In this document: positions 50,350 to 61,590 of the stretch, piece by piece
How positions within the stretch are numbered: position 1 is the first letter of the stretch
Layout of the letters: the number at the start of each line of letters is the position of its first letter
Position numbers and translations under genes: made by a program
Notes under the pieces: generated by a model
Databases searched by the model: none
What the model was told of the DNA's origin: nothing
What the model saw: only the letters and a program-made list of their open reading frames with translations
Assembly (NCBI GenBank): GCA_037576195.1
Contig: CM075102.1
Span: 6,510,001-6,574,000, forward strand
Direction of reading: 5' to 3'
Origin: Phytoseiulus persimilis
Lineage: Eukaryota > Arthropoda > Arachnida > Mesostigmata > Phytoseiidae
DNA: 64,000 nt

Positions 50350-52237
50350 CGTCAAAGTAAAATCATACTCAGTCTGGAATCATGCAGTAAGAAAGCATCT
50401 CCCAGTTCACTTAGAGGTAGAACCTCGAGGAATACGGCGGAATCTGCACTTCCGGCAAGAGATGCGATACTCCCGAATAATTCAGTGTCAATCGATGGAG
50501 AACGAAGTGGAGCACGTGATACACGACCAGCGAATCGAATTCGGCGACCCGGACATAACAGAAGGAATCATCGTTAAGTTCATGTCATACGGCCTCCGAA
50601 AGGCGAAACGGAGAAAACAGACGAAACGATGGTTCACCACAGAGTGCCGACAACTACTCCACAAGGCAAAGGATCTTTTGAGGAGACTGCGTAACGGAGC
50701 ACAGGAGGCCAAGGAAGAATACCGTCGCGCCCAGATAGAACACCACGCGGAAGTCAAGGCGAGCAAGTTGCGAACCGCTGAAGAAGACGAACGGTAGATG
50801 GTATCAAACGCGGAAGAAGAACCATACCGATACATAATCAAACGGAAGAACAGAAGCGTCTGCAATTCAACCACGGAGTCGGTCAGGTAACATTTTGAGA
50901 GACTTCTATTCGATCCGGAAACAGCACCACCAGAAGCAAATGTCGAATTACCGTCAAGCTTCGACCAGTGGTTGATCAACGTCCCGTGGACGCGCCTAGA
51001 AGTTCAAGAAGTCGTCAGGTCTCTGCCGAAAGGGAAGAGTGCGGGCCCTGACGGCCTATACTACGAACACTGGAAAGCGACCATCCACATCACCGCAGAG
51101 CTTATCGCGCGTCTCTTCAACAATATCATGCAAGGAGGAAGAGTACCGAGTTCGTGGCATCGGGCCCGACTCACGGTACTGTTCAAAGGCAAGCCAGCGG
51201 ATTCAAAGAGCAACTTGGATCTCTTCAGGGGGATCGCGAGCGAGACGACCCTCAAGAAAATTTTCTTCAAGGGAATCAGAAGAATCGAGTACTTGATCGA
51301 AGACCACCTGCCCCCGCAGCAGTTCGGTTTCCGACGAGGCCTTGGAACGCAAGACGCGCTCCACGTCGTGATGTCGGAAATAGAGAGAAGTCTCGCCACG
51401 AAGGGGCATACGTTTGCCATTCTGGTAGACTGTCAGAAAGCTTTCGATTTAGCACCAAGACAGAGAATGGTGAGCGCTTTCAAGCGAGCAGGAGTCAATG
51501 GGCTACTCCTCATAGTTATTGAGAGTTTCTACCACGAAGACTCCCTCGAAGTCAACATCGGAGCAGGAATCAGCGTTGACATACAACAGAACCCCGGAAC
51601 ACCACAAGGCGATCCACTAAGGTACACGGGGTTCTCACTCCTTCTTGCAGAGCTCCACGCGAAGGTCATCGACGAATGTAGAACAACGACGATCACAATG
51701 TTAGCGGATGACATTATCATTCTCCATCGAAGCCGGAGCCTACTCCAAGAGATGCTCGACGTACTGAGCGAACATCTTGAGGATGAAGGACTACGACTCA
51801 ATGCTTCAAAGACAGTGGTGATGAATATCAGACGAGGAAGCCGACCCAGCCGACATTACCGGATTTTGTGGAAAGAAAACCAATTGGAATTCGTGTCATC
51901 AGCAAAATACCTCGGACTTCGCTTGCAGACAACTGGGACATGCTTCACGGAGCATGTCGAACAGGTTTGCTGCAAGACGATCGCTACAATGTACGGAGAC
52001 ACCGGAGACCCCTACAAATCTCATACAATTCTCATTAAAGCCCTACCAAAACTCTCTTACGGTATGGACCGCGTATGGAGACATCTCACAGTGAGAAATT
52101 TCCGGGAACTCGAGAGCTGCTGCTGCACTTATCTCAAACGAGCCTATCGAGTCCACAAAAGCGCACGAAATCGTCACTTGTACATGCTGTCGGACAGTGG
52201 TGTGCCCTTTGTGGAGATCATGAGAAGAAGACTCTAA
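50350..52237 (+). pseudogene. Non-LTR ORF2 fragment with RT, extra stop (unit D)
   Basis: Almost identical to unit B. It shares the stop at 50795-50797 and adds a TAA at 50888-50890 (a G to T change in Glu31 of the unit B frame). 421 codons stay open from 50972 and contain all RT catalytic motifs. Pro replaces Arg in the Arg-Gly-Thr-Pro-Gln-Gly block. It is inactive. Confidence 0.85.
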
Positions 52238-54456
52238 GCAGAAAATACGCCAGCGTTTCTCGAAATCATCAAGGATTAGAAGCATAAGGTCGGGGCGGTA
52301 CGCACGGAGCTTGAAGGGGATCCGATCCCCGAACACCGCGGAATGTGGAGTGCCGCAATGTACCCAAGAAGGCACCTCTTCGCTAGATACCTCATGAAAA
52401 CGGGAACTGATTTTCCGTTCCGAGCGGGTTCCACAATCAACTGTGTAGAAGAGAGAATTGTCATGCGCTAAGTGATATGAGTTGATGTAAATACTGCGGT
52501 CAGAGCTGTCCACGATATCATGCTATAGTGTGTGAGATGAGACCCGGACTCGACAAACTGGGAGGTGCAGAGCACCATGTGTAACTAACACGCAATAAAT
52601 CTGTTATTATTATTAGCTCAGAATCAGAGATTTTGGGATTCGAACCCGTACCCGAGATTTTGCGCTAGAGATGCCCTCGAGAAAGCCTAGAGATTAACAT
52701 GCATCTGAATTTCCAGATGCTACAGAACTACATCTACAGAGGCCTTGATGTTCCTTGCTGGAACCATTCCTTGGCCTCTGCTGGCCCTGGAGCGAACTGA
52801 AGTGTAGGAGCAAGCCACAATCCGCGATGCCCCCCAGACTCCAATGGGATTAGGTAGCTCGTCAAAATATTTGACAAGGAAGAGCGTTAAGTTTGTCACC
52901 TCAATTCCTTATCTCAGTGGCTATCGAGCCTTGCCAGCTATGCCAGTTGACGCCAGAGCCGGTTCTGCAAACGTCTCCGAGCACGGTTGGGATTCGGAGA
53001 TATCGTTGCGAATTCCTCCTCCGATGTCCGAATGATTACTCGACACGTTTGTTGATCCATGCTATGGAGTAACCAGCAGTACTCCATAACATGGATCAGC
53101 CAAGGTATAACGCAATCGACGCCTGCCGTTCGAGTGGTTTCGATACCGTAACAGTTTCCAGCCTCAATCAATCGCAAAAGTGTTTTCTACGTTGGGGAAG
53201 AGATGGTAACAGAGCAAACATCCTGAGATGTTATCAGGAAGGTCCTTCATAGACCGTTACCGCTCCTCGAACCGCGGAGATTCGTGATCGGATGAGAAAT
53301 CGCGGTAGCTGCAAGGAAGGAAAGTCGCTGAATCAGTCGTATGCTCATCACAGTTCCAACAAATCGTTGTTGCGGAATCTTCTTAGGTCTCCCCGGAGAC
53401 CGTGGAGTTTTGGCAAGCCCCAGCGCACCGCTCTGGAGCTCAGAGTTCCTAGCGTTCCAGAAACGCTACTAGAGTATTATTCCGGCCAGAGGATGGAGAG
53501 CCGAGACAGCATCTCTGTCCATCCGAAATGAACGAGCCAACGTTGCACGTCGGCTTCGTGAAGCGAACATCACTGCGGCTCGGTCGACTGTTTGCTAACA
53601 GCCGACAACACACAAGTTGCAACCCGACCGTGAGCACACGGTGCGAGCGACACGCTTGCAAATCTCCAACCAAGTTCGCTCCGCGGAGTCCGGACAAGCG
53701 GCTGAGGCCAGTAGACCAACAACCTGGGTCTTTCCTCAAGGATCCCGAGCGGGTTTGGCAACAATCGTGGATCTGCTAGCGTAGGTCAACGTCAGCTCTG
53801 AACACGTTCGCGAGCGGAATAAGCTGTGGATCGCGTGGAGATGGAGTAGAATCGGTTCAGCCTTGAGAACACCTAAGGAGGAGTTCTCTGGCTCCTCGTT
53901 ACTGGTTCTGACATCTATCACATCGAGCGACGTCGTGGAAAAGAAAACATGAATCCCCTCTGCCCTGCTCTCTCGAATCATTGCCGACTCCTGTCGATTC
54001 TACTGACACTTCCACTTCCGTGTTCAGCTGAAATCTCTCCTCTTCGGGACCAGTAATCAGACATAGTCCGAAACAACAGCCCTATCCTTTACAATTATTC
54101 ACCACTCGTTCTGCACAGTATGACTCCACGTTCTTCCCTCGCGAATCTCTCCTTTGGGGTGCCCTTCGCTCCTAAGTCTCCCCTCCGGCGTACAATGCCA
54201 AAATCTTCCGAACTTCCGTCCTCTTGCACTTCCAGATACAAGAGCCTTGGTTTTCTCCAATGGGTATCAACTATATATCAATTCCACTCTTCGGGATCGT
54301 GCGCAAATGCATTCCATTCTTATGGCTCTTCTCCCGTTATCATTCTTCCTTTCCTCCGCACCCACAGTTCCTTTTGTGGATCATCGAGCGTTTCCTCCGT
54401 GAGTTGTTCTCCCAAGAAAAAAGCAAATGATATCGAAAATATTTCGGCTACATGAA
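52238..54456. other. RT 3' tail and unassigned sequence (unit D)
   Basis: Nearly identical to 32354-34572 of unit B. No gene is recognised; the hairpin lies at 53051-53100. Confidence 0.6.
53051..53100. other. 50-bp hairpin (unit D)
   Basis: As in unit B, with the same second mismatch in the right arm (ATCAGC). Confidence 0.75.
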
Positions 54457-54479
54457 TTTATTAACACTGATGAAGGCAA

Positions 54480-55598
54480 TCAGAATAACTCTTGGAGGTC
54501 AGTGTAGTCGACAGGAGTTCGCTCACTTGAAAATTTCTGTTTTTTGAGAGCTCTACAGTTCCCGGTGCCGCTATCCTCTCCGGATCTTTTGGAACCGATG
54601 CTCTCAGTATTCATAACTGTTGTTGGCTCCGCTCGCCTCTCAGGAGGAGCTTCCTCGACTGCGGACGCCGACTTCTTCCTTGTTACTCCAACCTTCGAGC
54701 GTATGAAGCCTAGAAGGTCGTCTTTGGTCAGTTGGGACCCTGATGATTGGTCCGTAGACTGACAGCTGTGCCATTCGAGAAGACCGGGACAAACTCCGGG
54801 GGTGTAGGCTGTCCGTGTGGGCTGGAGTAATATCCCTAGGATATTGTGGGTAACCTGTGATCGGAACTTGGCTGCGAGAAGCTTCTCGGTCATATCAAGG
54901 CCGAAGGTCTCCTTTTTCACTATCTCGAAAGGCTCGTCGACTACCTTGATCTGGCCGTCGAGAATGGCCTGACTCCGCGCACCGATGATTTCCTTGTCGA
55001 TGCACAACTTCCTTATGTCGAAGCTCATGAGGCCGACCTTGTCGACTCGGAAATGAGCGATGTCCCGAACGAGAAAACGAGGGTGGACCTTGCCGTTTTC
55101 CCGGTCGAAAACCATTTCCCCGTCGAGCAGGGTGCAGAAGAGGTGCTTTCGAGGATCCTTCCGGTATGGGAATTTCATATTCGCAACGGAGAAAGCATTG
55201 TTCCTCTCGTCGAGAAGATATATCTCACCGGCCTGGGCGATGAGCATCAGGAAACGAACTCCGTCCGATTTCCAAGTGACTCCGTATTGCTCCTTGGTCA
55301 CCGTTGGGAGGTTTTGCACTCCCAAACTTCTCGGCTTCGTTCCTGGGAAGCCGGCACCCTGATGTCCGGAGAGCTGGGCGGCCACCTTCCGCACCATGCA
55401 CGACTCCTCTTCGTCCTCGATGAAGGTTACACCGGGAACTTGCTCCATGAGCTTTCTCGAGCTGTTAGGCGACTCGAAGCGGTTTGCCACCGTGACGCTG
55501 AGGGATTGCTGTGTTTGGAGCATAGCGATCTTCTTTGTGTGTTTGATGGCTCCGGAAGATGATTGAGAAACTGTTCGAATTCCGAACTCGAGCTCCAA
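54480..55598 (-). CDS. mRNA-capping guanylyltransferase-like protein, copy D
   Basis: 372 codons with a protein sequence identical to copy B (34596-35714), 19.9 kb away. Lys110 motif I is intact, motifs IV and V are altered, the triphosphatase and OB fold are absent, and the tail is Ser/Lys-rich. Identity over the whole protein shows that B and D were copied recently, either by dimer duplication or by gene conversion. Confidence 0.82.
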   Translation of the reverse strand: MELEFGIRTVSQSSSGAIKHTKKIAMLQTQQSLSVTVANRFESPNSSRKLMEQVPGVTFIEDEEESCMVRKVAAQLSGHQGAGFPGTKPRSLGVQNLPTVTKEQYGVTWKSDGVRFLMLIAQAGEIYLLDERNNAFSVANMKFPYRKDPRKHLFCTLLDGEMVFDRENGKVHPRFLVRDIAHFRVDKVGLMSFDIRKLCIDKEIIGARSQAILDGQIKVVDEPFEIVKKETFGLDMTEKLLAAKFRSQVTHNILGILLQPTRTAYTPGVCPGLLEWHSCQSTDQSSGSQLTKDDLLGFIRSKVGVTRKKSASAVEEAPPERRAEPTTVMNTESIGSKRSGEDSGTGNCRALKKQKFSSERTPVDYTDLQELF

Positions 55599-55955
55599 CG
55601 TGTAAGCTCACGCAGGCGAATGCGAAGAGTCCCAATAACTACGAGCGTTTTATCTGCTGATTTCAAGTGGGCGGTACCTAGTTCGACCAATGGATGGGCC
55701 CCAAATTTTTGAGTTGGAATGCGTTTCAACCCCAACTCTCACTGTCCCGCGGTTACAGACGCAGTTGCCTATCTGTTTTGAGGGCACACCCGCGACCTCC
55801 GGGGAGTGCGGTCAGGGTTGAGCTCTTGCTGTGACTCGCAACCACAACGGGGTTTGACTGGGCTTATGCAGCCGCAAAAGTACCGGAGCTCTCTCGTTTG
55901 ATTCTACGAGGCTGATGAGAAATAGAGATCGTCTTTGTTTGGAGAACTCCTTCAC

Positions 55956-56459
55956 TCATGCTGATCGGACCGACTTTTTCAATCTATAGCATGATATTTC
56001 ATGTAGCCCGAGCGCTGAGAATCTCCGGAAGCGGCTCGCAGGTCCGCAGCCGAAGCGCGAGGGACGCGCTATCATTGGAGTGGACCTTGCAATATTGACG
56101 ATACAGCTAACATAAGCCGGATAATTTCGTGACGTAGTGCCCCTCTCCTCACTTGTCGAGCCTCCGATTCGGATGTCGGGTAGGTATCCGGCGATTGGTG
56201 CGAGTCCCTCTTCCGATATAAAATTTTGACTGTGTTGGAGAGTGTGAAACACCGAAACATTCTGCGCTCGACAGTATTCCGCACGAACCAGAGCGATCGC
56301 CTCGTCGTATTCGTGTCGATCGAGGTTTCGAAACCCTCTCGCCTTCCAGCCTATAGCAATTAAATGAAATGTCTCACGGGCGGATTTCTCCGAAACGGCT
56401 GATCCGGCGGGATCGAGCGAGGGATGCTCTCCATTATTGGAATAGAATGAAGACATCAC
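55956..56459 (-). CDS. Hypothetical 167-codon ORF across a deletion junction (unit D)
   Basis: Same as 36072-36575 except one Leu to Phe change. Unrecognised; it crosses the same deletion junction and is probably not a gene. Confidence 0.18.
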   Translation of the reverse strand: MMSSFYSNNGEHPSLDPAGSAVSEKSARETFHLIAIGWKARGFRNLDRHEYDEAIALVRAEYCRAQNVSVFHTLQHSQNFISEEGLAPIAGYLPDIRIGGSTSEERGTTSRNYPAYVSCIVNIARSTPMIARPSRFGCGPASRFRRFSALGLHEISCYRLKKSVRSA

Positions 56460-57383
56460 TCGACCCTCAGATCGTAGTTTGTGTCAGACTGTACCCTTTA
56501 GTAACTGCTCCTCCTTCGCATCTGTTGTCCGTAAGCTGGTCTGGGAAGTTATTCATGAACCAATTCGAATCGATCCTTAGGAGGTACTCCCGGTCGATAG
56601 CTCGGGCCGAAGACAACGTTTGCCACGCGGAGCAAACATCATGAGGTGGAGCATTGAATAAGCACTTCCCTCGAAATTCTGCCCCAGACGAGCCTGGAGA
56701 ACTTCCCACTGGCTGCGTCCGAGTCATGATGCCCGAGTGATGCTAATGACTCCTGTTTCCGTCTCAATCTGGAGTATTTTTTCGAGAAAATCACTGGCGA
56801 TCTCGCTTTGAGAACCCACACTTCGAGTCAAGCTTCAGAATACTCCCGGCGGCTCCTCAGGTTCAGTCCTGCTATGAGGAAGTCTATCCGACGCCGGGCG
56901 GGCTGCTCCATAGTTCTTGGGCAGTCTTGAGCTTCCAATATGCTGTTTGACGGTGATCTCGAAAACACCGGAACATTCGCCTCAAGACGAAGATTATTAT
57001 CGGTTGTGACACGATATCAGTGTTTATTCATAAGAGAATAGAATTAGCCTACGGGCGGGCCCTTGAAGAAGGGGTGGATACGATCGCCTGCCCTTTTTCG
57101 GGGGGATGAGATTACTTCGATCGGTTTTCTGGCGAATGACCGGCTCCCTTCCGCTCGTCCAATGCGACCGATCTCGATCGGATGAACACTGACGTCACGT
57201 CTGTGTTCAGTGAACACTGAAATTTCGAAACCATTTTCTGACCCCAAATTTTCATTGTTTCCATTCGAATTCTGCATCCTCTATCGATCACTCCTTGATT
57301 TCCGAGAAAATTGGAAGAAATGAGGAAGTTATGGCCAAAACAAGATCGGGCTCGAAAATTCCCGACTGGAAAAAGCCACCCTG
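56460..57383. other. Unassigned unit sequence (unit D)
   Basis: Homologous to 25322-26294 of unit A but more diverged near 56980-57230, where small deletions and replaced stretches occur. No gene is recognised. Confidence 0.45.
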
Positions 57384-57393
57384 TATATATAAA
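57384..57393 (+). promoter_or_regulatory. TATA-like block (unit D)
   Basis: TATATATAAA, as in the other units. Confidence 0.35.
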
Positions 57394-57426
57394 CCCGCTC
57401 CCACCGGCCTGATAACATTTGATATA

Positions 57427-57659
57427 TAGGGTGCTTGCGAAAGCTCGGTACGCTCTCCTTCGATCGCTCATGGCTCCACAGTAGGTGCGCAGAATGAATG
57501 GAATAGATCCGACAATGAGCTGAATTCGATTCCGCGAGAAGCGCGGTCGTGGTATAGTTCTTGGGCATCACGCGTTCGGACTCTTGAAACTACCTGAACA
57601 ACCAGGAATAAATGGTTGTTCAAATTATGGGGTTTTGATAGATTCGAAATCTCTGGAGC
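57427..57659 (+). pseudogene. Non-LTR RT scrap, internally deleted (unit D)
   Basis: Copy of 26338-26643 that has lost about 80 bases after GTGGTATA (57551-57557). The Lys-Ser-Ala-Val block is damaged and the Tyr-Leu-Gly-Ile part is truncated. Confidence 0.62.
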
Positions 57660-57804
57660 AGAGGTCGTCAAACTGTGTGTCGCGACACACCAGGGTGCCG
57701 AGTGTGTCGCTGAGTGCCAGGGGGCAGAGAAGCTGTTGAGGGCTGCCGAGGGGTGACAGGCGATGTCGAATGAGGCCGAACGACGTCTCTCCCCGTTCTG
57801 TTCA

Positions 57805-57970
57805 TACTTCGGTGATGATTCCACCATACTTTCCGGGATCCCATGCGGGTGACTCCGAGGTCGATCCGACATACTTTTCAGGGCCCGGCGATTTGATTCC
57901 GAGACCGATCTGACCATGCTTCTCTGAATCTGGAGGGTTATTACGAGACCAATCTGACCATCCTTCTCAA
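57805..57970. repeat. Short 45-bp minisatellite block (right copy)
   Basis: Four degenerate 45-bp units, nearly identical to 258-420. Confidence 0.7.
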
Positions 57971-58128
57971 AACCATGATGCTGACCCAGTGAAGAGAGAG
58001 AAAAGTGCCTCGATACCAGGTCAGAATCCTATCGAGAATCGGTGGCCACTCCCAAAAGTTTCCCGATGAAACTACATGTAAGGCAATGTGTGTCTGTCAG
58101 CAATAGACTCCCAAAGCAAGGGACAGGT

Positions 58129-60664
58129 AAGCCAGCGTAGTCGACCGAAGGCCGGCTAGTATCTCATAAATGTCATGACACGCTAGAGCAAATGGAACTT
58201 CGGTCGAAATTCGAGATGAATGGAAATTTCGGCCATGGGACGTTTCCCGCGGGTCCAACCCGTTTTTGGCTTGAGAGCGGAATATCTTGGAATTCGGTAA
58301 TAGTATAGGCCGCTTTGATTCCAGATTCCAGGAAGTTTGCCTGTTCCACGGAGAGTTCAGCTTGAAGAAAGCCGTAAGAGTCGTGAACCTGCTCGTTGCA
58401 CTACCAAGTGCAGATTGCTCTCCGTCGTCATGACATGAAAATGACGTTTTGTTTATTGGGCAAGTGTATGGCGAGTCTCAGAACAGTGTGAGACTCATCT
58501 TGGATCTCGAATCCGGTAATGCGATGAGAGGCTTCTCGAGCACAAACGTAACGCGCCTTCAAATGTTTTTTTCTGTATCTCATAACATTCGTCTCCAGTT
58601 GAGTTGATTTCGATGGACGCACAGTCCGAGCCTTTGTGAACGTATTCGTAGAGAGTTGTGTATTCATACTTGGCAAAAAGTATGGATTGTAAGGGATCTC
58701 AATTGTTTCAAACGCGAGCGGTCAGAGGACGACGACGCTCCTGGAGGGCGAACTCATAGCTGGTTTTAATGTAGGCGGCGAGGAACGACTCTGCCTTCCC
58801 TGTGCTCTACAGTTCCGATGAATCATGAAAGCTTTCACAGCCTCGTGCAGGCGTGGCTTCTCGACCGGATCTGGCATCTCCCCAAAACAAACACGATTAA
58901 CCAAATCAGCAGCGCGAGGCTTGAATCGCTCTCTCAATGCAAGCAATGCCTGACAGTGTGGCAAATCAAGCTTTTTGAGTTCCACCACCATGACGTCCGC
59001 TTCAAAACTTTCTTCTGTAGTCACCGTTGGAAATCTCTTTCAGTTTGTATTTGGAGACTTTTGAGACCAGATCCGGGCGATTTTCGGGGATTTCTCCAAG
59101 TTACAGATTTTCTTGTATTATTTCCATCTCGGATTGCAAGTCATTGTCATGAATATGTCTGGCCTTCCGACACGGGCAACAATGGTCATCACGTCTCGAT
59201 AGTTCTGCCGCATGTGCCGTGGAGATCTAGTGAGAGTGGATGGCAACACCTGCAGGACCCGAATCGTCGTTGCATTCGACTAAGAAATCTTGAAATTCTG
59301 AAAAATCCGAATGAGATTCTACACGTAGTTGAACTTGGTTCTGTCGATAGTAATTCAATCTATTCTGCTCGATTTTCACTGAAGAATCGATAGCGAACTG
59401 CTGAAATAGTTTACTAGCGTTCTGAATGGGAATGAACGACTCTCGGACAGCGAACAAATAGTATTAAAATGGCTTTTGAGTGATTCTTTCCCTCGGTTGT
59501 CTCGCAGAGAAGGTTCCCAACCATCTTCTTCTGCGGGGCAGAGTAGAGGGTGTGTCAACAGATCACAGCGTTCATCTAGGTGCGAGATATTCATCAGCGT
59601 ACCTTCTCTTCCATGAATGCAAATGGATCGTGTAGGTGGAACGTCGCCATCGTCTCCGACGTATACAACTGCTACTTCGTTTTTTGTTGGCAGGTCGTAT
59701 GGTCTTCCTTGGATTCCTCGCGTACGAACATCATCAAAAACCATGGTTATGTTCAGGGGAGGACGGTTTTCTCGTTGTGCAGCCATCATCTCGGCTTTTT
59801 CGAGTTCCACCATCATCCTGTAGGATCGCGCGCAGGGGTTCACTGCAGCTATGAGCACACCTAAGTTTTCGAGTAGTCTTGGGTTGCATTTTATGTTCCG
59901 GAATGTGTTTCGCGCGTCAGTGTTCGCATTGGTGACTCATCAGACCTAGATAATCCGCTTCTCTCTCGGACTTCTCTAGAGTCCAAAGCGATTTGTGTAC
60001 TCAGATCCATAGCACGCATTGATCAATGTAGTTCGGTGTCACATGGAAGGCGCAGGTTGCGTTGTGCTGTGGTTTCTGAAGCTCTTCTCGCGATTCGTGC
60101 TCCTGCTCCTCCGATTCGTCGTTGAGCTGTTTCTTCGGCGGTTCCAGAGGTTTTTCGAAAGGATTGCGCTTCAGCTTCTCGAATTCGACTCTGAGTTGTT
60201 TCTGAAGCTCTTTCCGAGGATTGCGCCGCGGCTTCTCGAATTCGACGTCTAACTGCTTCTTCGGCTTTCTCTGAACCCCTTCCTTTGGATTGCGCTTCGG
60301 TTCCTTGAATTCGACGCTGAAGTCTTTCTCCGGGTTTCTCTTGAGCTCTCTTCGAGGATTGTCCTTCAGCTTTGCGAATCCGACGTTGGACTGCTTTTTC
60401 GAATAATTCTCAAGCCCTCCTCCTAGCTTGCACCTCCGCTTTTCGAGCTCGTCGCCGAGTTATTTGCTAACTCGTTTCTGAAGCCCGCCTCGCGGATTGT
60501 GCTGCAGCGTTCCGCATCCGACGTTGAAACGTTTCTTCGGTTTTCTCGGGAACTTTCTTCCTGGATTTTCTCCTCAGCTCCACCAGGAGCGCTCTTTTCA
60601 GATCGTGTTTCGGTTTCTTGAGATCCATCGGTTTTACTTTCTGATGCTGCGTACTCACGTTCAT
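58129..60664 (-). pseudogene. Helitron Rep/helicase pseudogene, N-terminal part (right block)
   Basis: Copy of 521-3056 with the same readable blocks: the 23-residue repeats at 60664-60019, the Asn-Glu-Val-Ala-Val-Val block at 59858-59376, the Glu-Gln-Asn-Arg-Leu-Asn-Tyr block at 59457-59227, and the Ile-His-Arg-Asn-Cys end at about 58818. The Asn-Pro-Glu-Ala-Pro-Cys-Met stretch is lost, because 91 foreign bases (58712-58802) replace 51 bases there. Confidence 0.83.
58712..58802. other. 91-bp filler replacing 51 bp of Helitron
   Basis: The flanks TTTCAA and TGCTCTACAG match 1138-1143 and 1195-1204 exactly, but the inside has no match elsewhere in the window. On the - strand it reads open for 30 codons (Ala-Glu-Ser-Phe-Leu-Ala-Ala-Tyr...). 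It looks like filler DNA from repair of a break. Confidence 0.75.
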
Positions 60665-61354
60665 GTTTGCTAATTACTGCGTGACCTGTATCACTGTCTT
60701 CTTCTGAGCTTCTCGAACTTATGTTTCTTTAGCAGTTTGTGAGAAACTCTGATTATTCGAACGATATCACCATGTAAACAGAGTAAACGGAATTGCTCTT
60801 CTCCGATCGGAATTGAAAGTCTCGCAATCAATTGAGAATTATTCAAAAGGACACAGCACGTGAACAGCGTTGTTTGTTTGAAATGTTCGGCGCTGGTTGG
60901 TTCGGCTCCCGGCAGGCGGCGGCGGAGCGCGAAACTGCGTGGCCAACGACGCGAGCTGCGTCAACCGAGCGTTGTTTACATGAGAATATGGGCTGGCGTT
61001 TAGAGGTGTACTGCACTCAGGGTTCAGGCAGATGGACTCGAAATAGAGTGGGAGCATTTGGTACACCAGCCAGAGTCCGGGTGAATGCACCCGAAACAGA
61101 GCGAGGAGATTCGGTGAGGTTAGGTTAGGCCGAATGTTCGTAGCGTTTCGAGGGTCGGGAGTACCCCTCTACTAAAGACTCTGGAAACGCTCCGACTCCG
61201 ATCTCATGATTGGTGTGAATCCTTTCTTAAGAAGCTCTACGCCCTCGATTGTTCCCTCCCGCTCCTGCTGAGGTCCCATGGATCTCATCAGACTCTGGTG
61301 GATGGCTTCGAAGATTCTCATGGAACAACTAACACGCTGTCGGAGACAATCGTG
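60665..61354. other. No gene recognised; Helitron 5' flank (right copy)
   Basis: Copy of 3057-3744, including AGGTTAGGTTAGG at 61117-61129. Three extra bases (GGC repeat) lie near 60922. Confidence 0.5.
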
Positions 61355-61590
61355 GAACTCTATAGATTCCGAAAAGTATGGTCAGATCGATTTTGGAATC
61401 GCCTCCCTCGACCCAGAAAAGTATGGTTGGATTGAACCAGGAGTCATATTCCCAGACCCAGGAAAGTATGATCAGAGTGTTCCCGAAATCATCTCCTCAG
61501 ACTTCGGGAAGTATGGTCGGAGCGATCCCTGAAATTACCGCCTTGGACTTCGAAAAGTATGCTCAGATCGATCCCGGAATCACCTCCCAA
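61355..61590. repeat. Degenerate 45-bp minisatellite block (+ orientation, right copy)
   Basis: Copy of 3745-3980: five diverged units with GAAAAGTATGGTCAGATCGA. Confidence 0.7.

Larger units (their letters stand above)
50350..58690. repeat. Segmental unit D, merging into the right flanking block
   Basis: Fourth unit. Like B it lacks the 1.79-kb segment (junction at 56004/56005). From 57567 it is also the start of the right copy of the 1-6455 block. The Helitron remnant therefore continues without an RT insertion, as it does near position 1370. Confidence 0.9.
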
